A stretch of DNA of 64,000 nt from Apodemus sylvaticus. Lineage: Eukaryota; Chordata; Mammalia; Rodentia; Muridae. The notes under the pieces were generated by a model. It was given only the letters and a program-made list of their open reading frames with translations, did no database searches and was not told where the DNA came from. A program made the translations under genes and the position numbers. Numbering within the stretch: the first letter of the stretch is position 1; every line of letters begins with the position of its first letter. Below, piece after piece: positions 58,866-64,000 of this stretch. The stretch is from NCBI RefSeq assembly GCF_947179515.1, contig NC_067495.1, positions 27,357,913-27,421,912 of the forward strand, in the 5' to 3' direction.

Positions 58866-59667
58866 CATTTTTTAAATACTATTTATCATCTATATTGGAT
58901 TTCACCAAAACATTATTAGATACATGTATAGAAGACTCAAACAAGAAAACATTAAGGAATTCTTAATCCAGCCCATTCCCTTTTTCCTTCTAAATCCTCA
59001 TTTTGGGTACAGTATGTTGGAAAACAGGGTTGGAAAGATAAAGGGAACTTTTTCTACATTGCTACAGTAGCAAACCAATTCCTTTGTGTTCATGCAAGAA
59101 AAGTGGTAATATTCTGCATCAGTCATAGAAAATACTGTTCCTGGTGGTATTTTGTTTGCTTTTCATGTAGATGTTTACAAAGGATTAAGGACAAATATAA
59201 TCTATGTCTAATCAAAAACAAAACAAAACAAACAAACAAACAAACAAACCCAGACATTTGTCTTTAAGGTAATATTGAGCACAAGGCCTCTCCCAATTAA
59301 AGTTTGAATGCAACTGAAGTGCTGAGGCGATGCTGGTGACAGGTACTAAGGTGGCACCTGTGACAAGGTCCTTCAGCATTCATTTCCTGTTTGAAGCTTC
59401 AGTGAAGAGGGCAGCTCCTTCTGGAGCATGTGCCCAATCCTTGACAAGGGACTTGTGACAAGAACATGGATGACCACCCTTCATAGCTTGCAGGTGAACT
59501 TAGCAGAGCCCACGAATCTGTATCCTCCTTAGCTGGGCGGTGTGCTCTTATCAGTTGGCCAATACAAGGAAAGCTCATTTGGTTTTAATCTCTCTCACTA
59601 ATTAGTTTTGTCTTTTATTCTTGTTTATATGTGGTTTCGTCACATATGTAAAATCTACTGGAAGTAC

Positions 59668-60135
59668 ATTAGTCAGGGTTCTCTAGAGGAACCCTAGATC
59701 TCTCCATATATTAAAAAGAGGATTTATTAAAATGCCTTACAGGCTATGGTCCAGCTACCCCAACAACACTGATCTACCAATGGAAGGTCCAAGAACAGAG
59801 TAATTGTTTAGTCCCTGACACTGGATATCTTGGCTGGTCTTCAGTATATGCCGTAATTCTGAAGACAGACTCTAATGCCAGGGAAAAAATGGACTTGCTA
59901 GGAAGAGCAAGAACAAGTAAGCAAATAGCAAGCTTCCTTCCTTCATTTCCTTTATATAGGCTGCCAGCACAAAGCATGGTGGATCCTTCCATCTTAAATA
60001 TCTAAATTACAAATGGGTTTACTTACTCCAAATGATTTAATGGAGAAAAAAAAAATCCTTCCTAGGTGTACCCAGCCATGTGGGTTTTAGTTAATTTCAG
60101 ATGTAGTTAGGCTGACAACCAAGAAAAGCTCATCA
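59668..60135 (+). mobile_element. Rodent LTR-like repeat
   Basis: Begins TTAGTCAGGGTTCTCTAGAG and ends near GGCTGACAACCAAGAAAAGC; a familiar murine LTR-type repeat without coding sequence. Family not assigned. Confidence 0.55.
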
Positions 60136-60339
60136 ACAAGGTATTACCAAGGGATGGTAATAGGGATGGGCTCGGAAGATGAACACTTACTTCCCCGAGG
60201 AACTCTTGGCAGTCTATGGTTGCCGGGGAAGGATGTTACTTTGTTCAGTGCTGTAGCCACTGATGAGCTGTGTGTGCTCCCAGAACTAACCTCCCACCCA
60301 CCTATCCACTTACAAACAAATGTAGTTAAACTCAGAGGG

Positions 60340-60341
<2 letters not shown>

Positions 60342-60387
<46 letters not shown>
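60342..60387. repeat. CA microsatellite
   Basis: About 23 uninterrupted CA units. Confidence 0.95.
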
Positions 60388-60389
<2 letters not shown>

Positions 60390-60724
60390 AGAGGAATGGA
60401 TGAAAACTTGGCAAGAAGGCTTTCAGTGAGAAAGGAGGGGAAATGAGAGGGTAATAAGGAGCTGGAAAATAACTAAAATTCATTATATAAATGTATGAAA
60501 CAGTCAAATATAAACATATTAAAAATTCTTCTGAATTCTACCTGTCAAAGAACCCAGGATATAATAAAAACATTCTACTCTTTTCTTAAGTGGATGCTTA
60601 TGGAATGAGACCAGGCGTGGTCAGCCTCTGTATGTCCATACAGACAAGTATGCGTTCACACCTCCCATCCCTACAATCCAGCCACAGGATCATCTTCTCA
60701 TTTTAGATAAAGCCATCTGGGAGC

Positions 60725-60940
60725 CTGAGGAGTGGCTCAAAAGGTAAGATCAATGGCTACCCCCGCAGAGGACCTGGCTTCAGTTCCCAGTACCCACATG
60801 GTGGCTCACAACCATCTGTAATTCTAGTTCCAGATCAAACACCTTCTCTTCTGGACTCCCCAGACACCATGTATGCAAGCGCTGCACAAATTTACATGAA
60901 GGCAAACCACTCATACATACAAAATTTTAAAATATCAAAG
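60725..60940 (+). repeat. B3 SINE
   Basis: AGAGGACCTGGCTTCAGTTC and CACATGGTGGCTCACAACCA; A-rich tail. Confidence 0.8.
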
Positions 60941-61069
60941 TACCTTAAGTAAAGATCAAACCATCTTCTTTTGTAAGACAAATCTGAACACGAATGAAAA
61001 TAGCTTCTTCCCACAAGTGGGGAATGCTAAGCTTTGTTATGTAAAGTGAAAATTCGAGTATCTTTTTTA

Positions 61070-61248
61070 AAAGAAAGATTTATTTATTTATTTTATTTAT
61101 GGGAATACATTGTCTTCAGACACACCAGAAGAAGGCATCAGATCCTATTACAGATGGTTGTGGGCCATCATGTGGTTGCTGAGAATTGAACTCAGGACCT
61201 TTGGAAGAGCAGTCAGTATTCTTAACCTCTGAGCCATTTCTCCAGCCC
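61070..61248 (-). repeat. B2 SINE, antisense
   Basis: Starts with a TTTATTTATTTTATTT tail and ends CTGAGCCATTTCTCCAGCCC. Near consensus, lying just beyond the probable Piga poly(A) site. Confidence 0.92.
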
Positions 61249-61599
61249 TCAAATATCTCTTAAGACAGCTGGCAACATAAAAAGTGTAATTACGTGGTTC
61301 ACACACACAATAGTGTGTGGATGCATTCATTTGCCTTCTGTGATGACTGGCAGCAAGAAACAAGGGCTTATTAGAATCAGGAAACAAAGGTGCAATTGAA
61401 CTTTCTATTTCAAGAATACAAAAGAGCATATATTCTAGAAATAAAAGATGACAGAGTGGTACACCAGACAAAGGACACTTCCTCTTTTACTAATAGACCA
61501 AGCAACACATTAGATCCACTCAGAAAAGGTGGAGGAGGGGTTATTCCACGAGCAACATCCCGTCCACAAAATAAGACAAATGGAGACTAAAATAAGACT

Positions 61600-62804
61600 A
61601 TTAAAACAGCGTTCTCATCTTTATTATTGGACATGAGCATGTTTTAGCAAATTGGTTTCATGTGTGTGACTGCAACATCAAAAGCAATACAGTGTCTTTC
61701 CAACAAATTCCTCATCCGTGCTAATTTCCTTTTCATGTAATTATGAGTAGCACAGTGGAACAGTGTTCCCACCTGCTGACCAGTGCAACATTGACAGTTA
61801 AAAGTATTCAGGAAGCCTGAAAATGGTTTCTGTCAGACAAATTTTATTTTTACTTGTTCCAAAATGGAAAACAATTTTAATTCATAAAATACATATTTAC
61901 CCACAAGAGCAAATTAATTTTCAATTCACCTTTCATCTTAAATAAAGAACAATTGAAGTATTTAATGATGATTTTAACAAAAGCTAGAAGCAAACAAAAA
62001 AGAAGAAATAATAGTGTAGAATAAATACAGGCAAGTGTTACACATGTCTCAGTCTACCGTGGATATTGGCACCGTTACCTGTACGCCTGTCTCAGCACAT
62101 AAAGATTCAAATAAGACTGAACGGTTTGGACAAGGTTATTTTTCTCCAATAAAAGAAGCCCTAACTTCTATATTTTAAAAATTACTCTCTACTATTTGTG
62201 TTTCCATAGAAACCAAACACAAATATATCTCTTTTATATCAGTGGCAACCAAGAAATAGACATGTTAAGATACTCTTTAAAAAGTTTTGCAAATGTCATC
62301 GTTAAAAAATCCTGTACAGAATCACAATACTGACAGAATGGAACACTCACAAGTGCCTCATTGCTTTCATTTCAGCTCGTTCACCACACAAACCCATGTG
62401 AAAGACTTCCAAGGATTAATAATACATATCATATATAATTTGGGATTAAAAAACCCATGGCTCTGGATAACCATAATTACGATTGAGAAATTCCACCTCA
62501 CAAAGAGCCTGAGAGCCCTGACGATTTTCAGAATTAATACACTATAAATAAACCATTCTGGAGACAAGCCTTGCCACACACTGGCAATACTTCTCAGAGA
62601 TCTAGACCAGAGTGACAGGAAGGGGCTTCCATAGAGGACAGGAATAGCAGCTGGTTTTGAGATGGCACACCTCTTCTGTTCTGCTTAGAAACCATAAAGG
62701 CATTTATGGGGGACTAATCTGTGCACTATAAAAGCAGAGGGTTGGCCGGCACGAGCATCAACAGTGGTATCGGTCAATCCATAGAATGTAAAAAGCAACA
62801 TCTC

Positions 62805-62890
<86 letters not shown>

Positions 62891-63642
62891 TGAAGGAAGA
62901 CAAGAGCTCCTAGAGAATGCATATACAGAAAACAGGTTCAGAGAGGTACTTGGTGTATGCCGGTGATGATTTCCTGTCATTCAGTAGCTTGAGCATTTCA
63001 GCATGTTGGCTGTTTTACCACTTCTCATTAACTAGTCCTTAGTCTCAGGAACCACCTAGGTCAACTTTCATACACAGCAGGTGTTCAAACATGCTGGCAA
63101 CCAATAGATGGTCTTGCTCAAGAAATCAGATTACATGTATCCCTTGAGTAGACCCAGTAAGTGTCAGAAACACGATTTCAATGATGTCCAATGAAGGATA
63201 CATGACCATGACTTAAAACAGTTCACATAACTGTTGTACCTCCCTAAAGAAAGCTTGTAAACATCTGGTAAATGTGAATTAATGGTATAATGTTAAAAAA
63301 CTGGCCAAAAAAGATCCAGAAACATTTGGCCTTTCAGCACCCAAGGCTCCCAAAATATAATGTTAAAACATCTCTGCTACAGGGATCTCAGTAATCTGAA
63401 AAATGTCCTACCTGAGTGGCTAAACCATTATCCCCTAAATTTTAAAGAAGTGCAAGGAGTTCCCACACTCAGGAATTGCATAAGTATTTATCTTTTTCAA
63501 AAACAAAAGTGAACAGTACAGAGGTAGCATAATTTACAAAACCAACTCTAAAACCCAAAAAAACAAACGGAGCAAAATTATTTTCAAATGCTAACAGGAC
63601 TATTGCAAGTATCTAATAGGACTTGTTAACTTGGGCTTCCTT
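61600..63642 (-). other. Piga: Piga probable 3' UTR
   Basis: From the Piga stop codon down to a minus-strand AATAAA at 61620-61625 (in AATAATAAAG) the sequence is about 2 kb long and free of recognisable SINE or LINE copies, in contrast to the flanks. A 3' UTR of this size would fit the roughly 3.5-kb mRNA that I recall for PIGA. It contains a CA/GA microsatellite at 62807-62889. A weaker AATAAA near 61855 could give a slightly shorter form. The boundary is inferred. Confidence 0.6.
62807..62889. repeat. CA/GA compound microsatellite in probable Piga 3' UTR
   Basis: (CA)21 at 62807-62848 is directly followed by (GA)20 at 62849-62889. In Piga transcript sense it reads (UC)n then (UG)n. Confidence 0.95.
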
Positions 63643-63909
63643 CTACCTGCTTTTGGATACCTTATCATTCTCATCTCTTTTCTTATCACGAGGCCATTGA
63701 TGAGTCCAGGCTCTCCTTGGCCCAGTAGCATCTATTGCAACATCAATGATAGAGTCTGGGGTCATCCACTGCAGGAAAATGAGGAAGAGATAGCTGAGCA
63801 CAGCCAGCAAAGCAAAAATGTAGCCTGTCACTGGGCCACAATGAGAGATGAGCCTGTCCAATCGCTTGTGCATTGGCAACACAGTTTCCTTCGACACACG
63901 CTCATATAC
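63643..63909 (-). CDS. Piga: Piga last coding exon (partial gene): GPI-GlcNAc transferase catalytic subunit, C-terminus
   Basis: The acceptor CTCTCTTCCAG precedes GTATATGAGCG. The exon is phase 0 and encodes the last 88 residues, starting VYERVSKETVLPMHKRLDR, through a transmembrane helix (about exon residues 30-48, GYIFALLAVLSYLFLIFLQ), to a short basic tail ending DENDKVSKSR and TAG. PIGA is the glycosyltransferase that adds GlcNAc to phosphatidylinositol in the first step of GPI-anchor synthesis. It is a type I ER membrane protein with its catalytic domain facing the cytosol, so this exon supplies the membrane anchor and a short lumenal tail. The rest of the gene lies to the right of the window. 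Bases 63910-64000 are the preceding intron. Confidence 0.96.
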   Translation of the reverse strand, partial: VYERVSKETVLPMHKRLDRLISHCGPVTGYIFALLAVLSYLFLIFLQWMTPDSIIDVAIDATGPRRAWTHQWPRDKKRDENDKVSKSR

Positions 63910-64000
63910 CTGGAAGAGAGAAGGTGACAATGAACACTCCAAGCCACCACATGCCTGTAACAAAGGGCGACCTGTGACCTACACTGACCGGGAGCAACTA

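Larger units (their letters stand above)
58560..61599. other. Intergenic region between Asb11 and Piga
   Basis: A B3 SINE at 58698-58865 lies immediately upstream of the Asb11 start region. An AAAC run lies at 59215-59247, an LTR-like repeat at about 59668-60135, a CA run at 60342-60387, a B3 at 60725-60940 and a minus-strand B2 at 61070-61248. The rest is unassigned. The two same-strand genes are separated by only about 3 kb here. Confidence 0.55.

Noticed and set aside
62721..62740. Plus-strand CTATAAAAG as a TATA box
   Set aside because: It lies inside the probable Piga 3' UTR on the opposite strand, with no gene following it.

Overview
The window is mammalian nuclear DNA from a murine rodent, most likely a Mus-lineage X chromosome segment. 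The evidence is spliced genes with GT/AG introns, dense B1, B2/B3 and B4/ID SINEs, rodent L1 3' ends, rodent LTR elements and many CA/GA microsatellites. The young ID elements expected in rat are not obvious. The gene order Asb9 - Asb11 - Piga matches the known mammalian X-linked order. Species is inferred from repeats and protein similarity recalled from memory, not from a database search.

All recognised genes are on the minus strand, so transcription runs from high to low coordinates. At the right end (63643-63909) is the last coding exon of Piga, with a probable 3' UTR running down to about 61600. Next comes a complete seven-coding-exon Asb11 gene: ATG at 58487, stop at 35278, 972 coding bases, 323 residues. 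Its exons are 58307-58487, 49765-49844, 43751-43858, 41038-41188, 39575-39709, 38122-38313 and 35278-35402. Every junction has GT/AG borders and the reading frame stays open throughout. Furthest left are the first two coding exons of Asb9 (15679-15760 and 7923-8002); the rest of that gene lies beyond the left edge.

Asb9 and Asb11 are paralogous ankyrin-repeat/SOCS-box proteins, the substrate receptors of Cullin-5 ubiquitin ligases. The second coding exon is 80 bp in both, with the same splice phases. Asb11 differs in having a hydrophobic N-terminal membrane segment encoded by its own first exon. Piga is functionally unrelated (first step of GPI-anchor synthesis) and is simply the neighbour.

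The rest is intron and intergenic DNA made of interspersed and simple repeats. The listed open reading frames in it are repeat-derived or chance. I found no RNA genes, CRISPR arrays or bacterial-type features, and nothing that I would call an undescribed system. The most interesting signals are a degenerate second copy of Asb9's first coding exon about 1 kb upstream of the working one, an in-frame upstream ATG in Asb11 exon 1, and several unusual repeat structures: a B1 inverted duplication, a hexanucleotide expansion inside a B1, an LTR-like insertion inside a B3, and an LTR element nested in an antisense L1.
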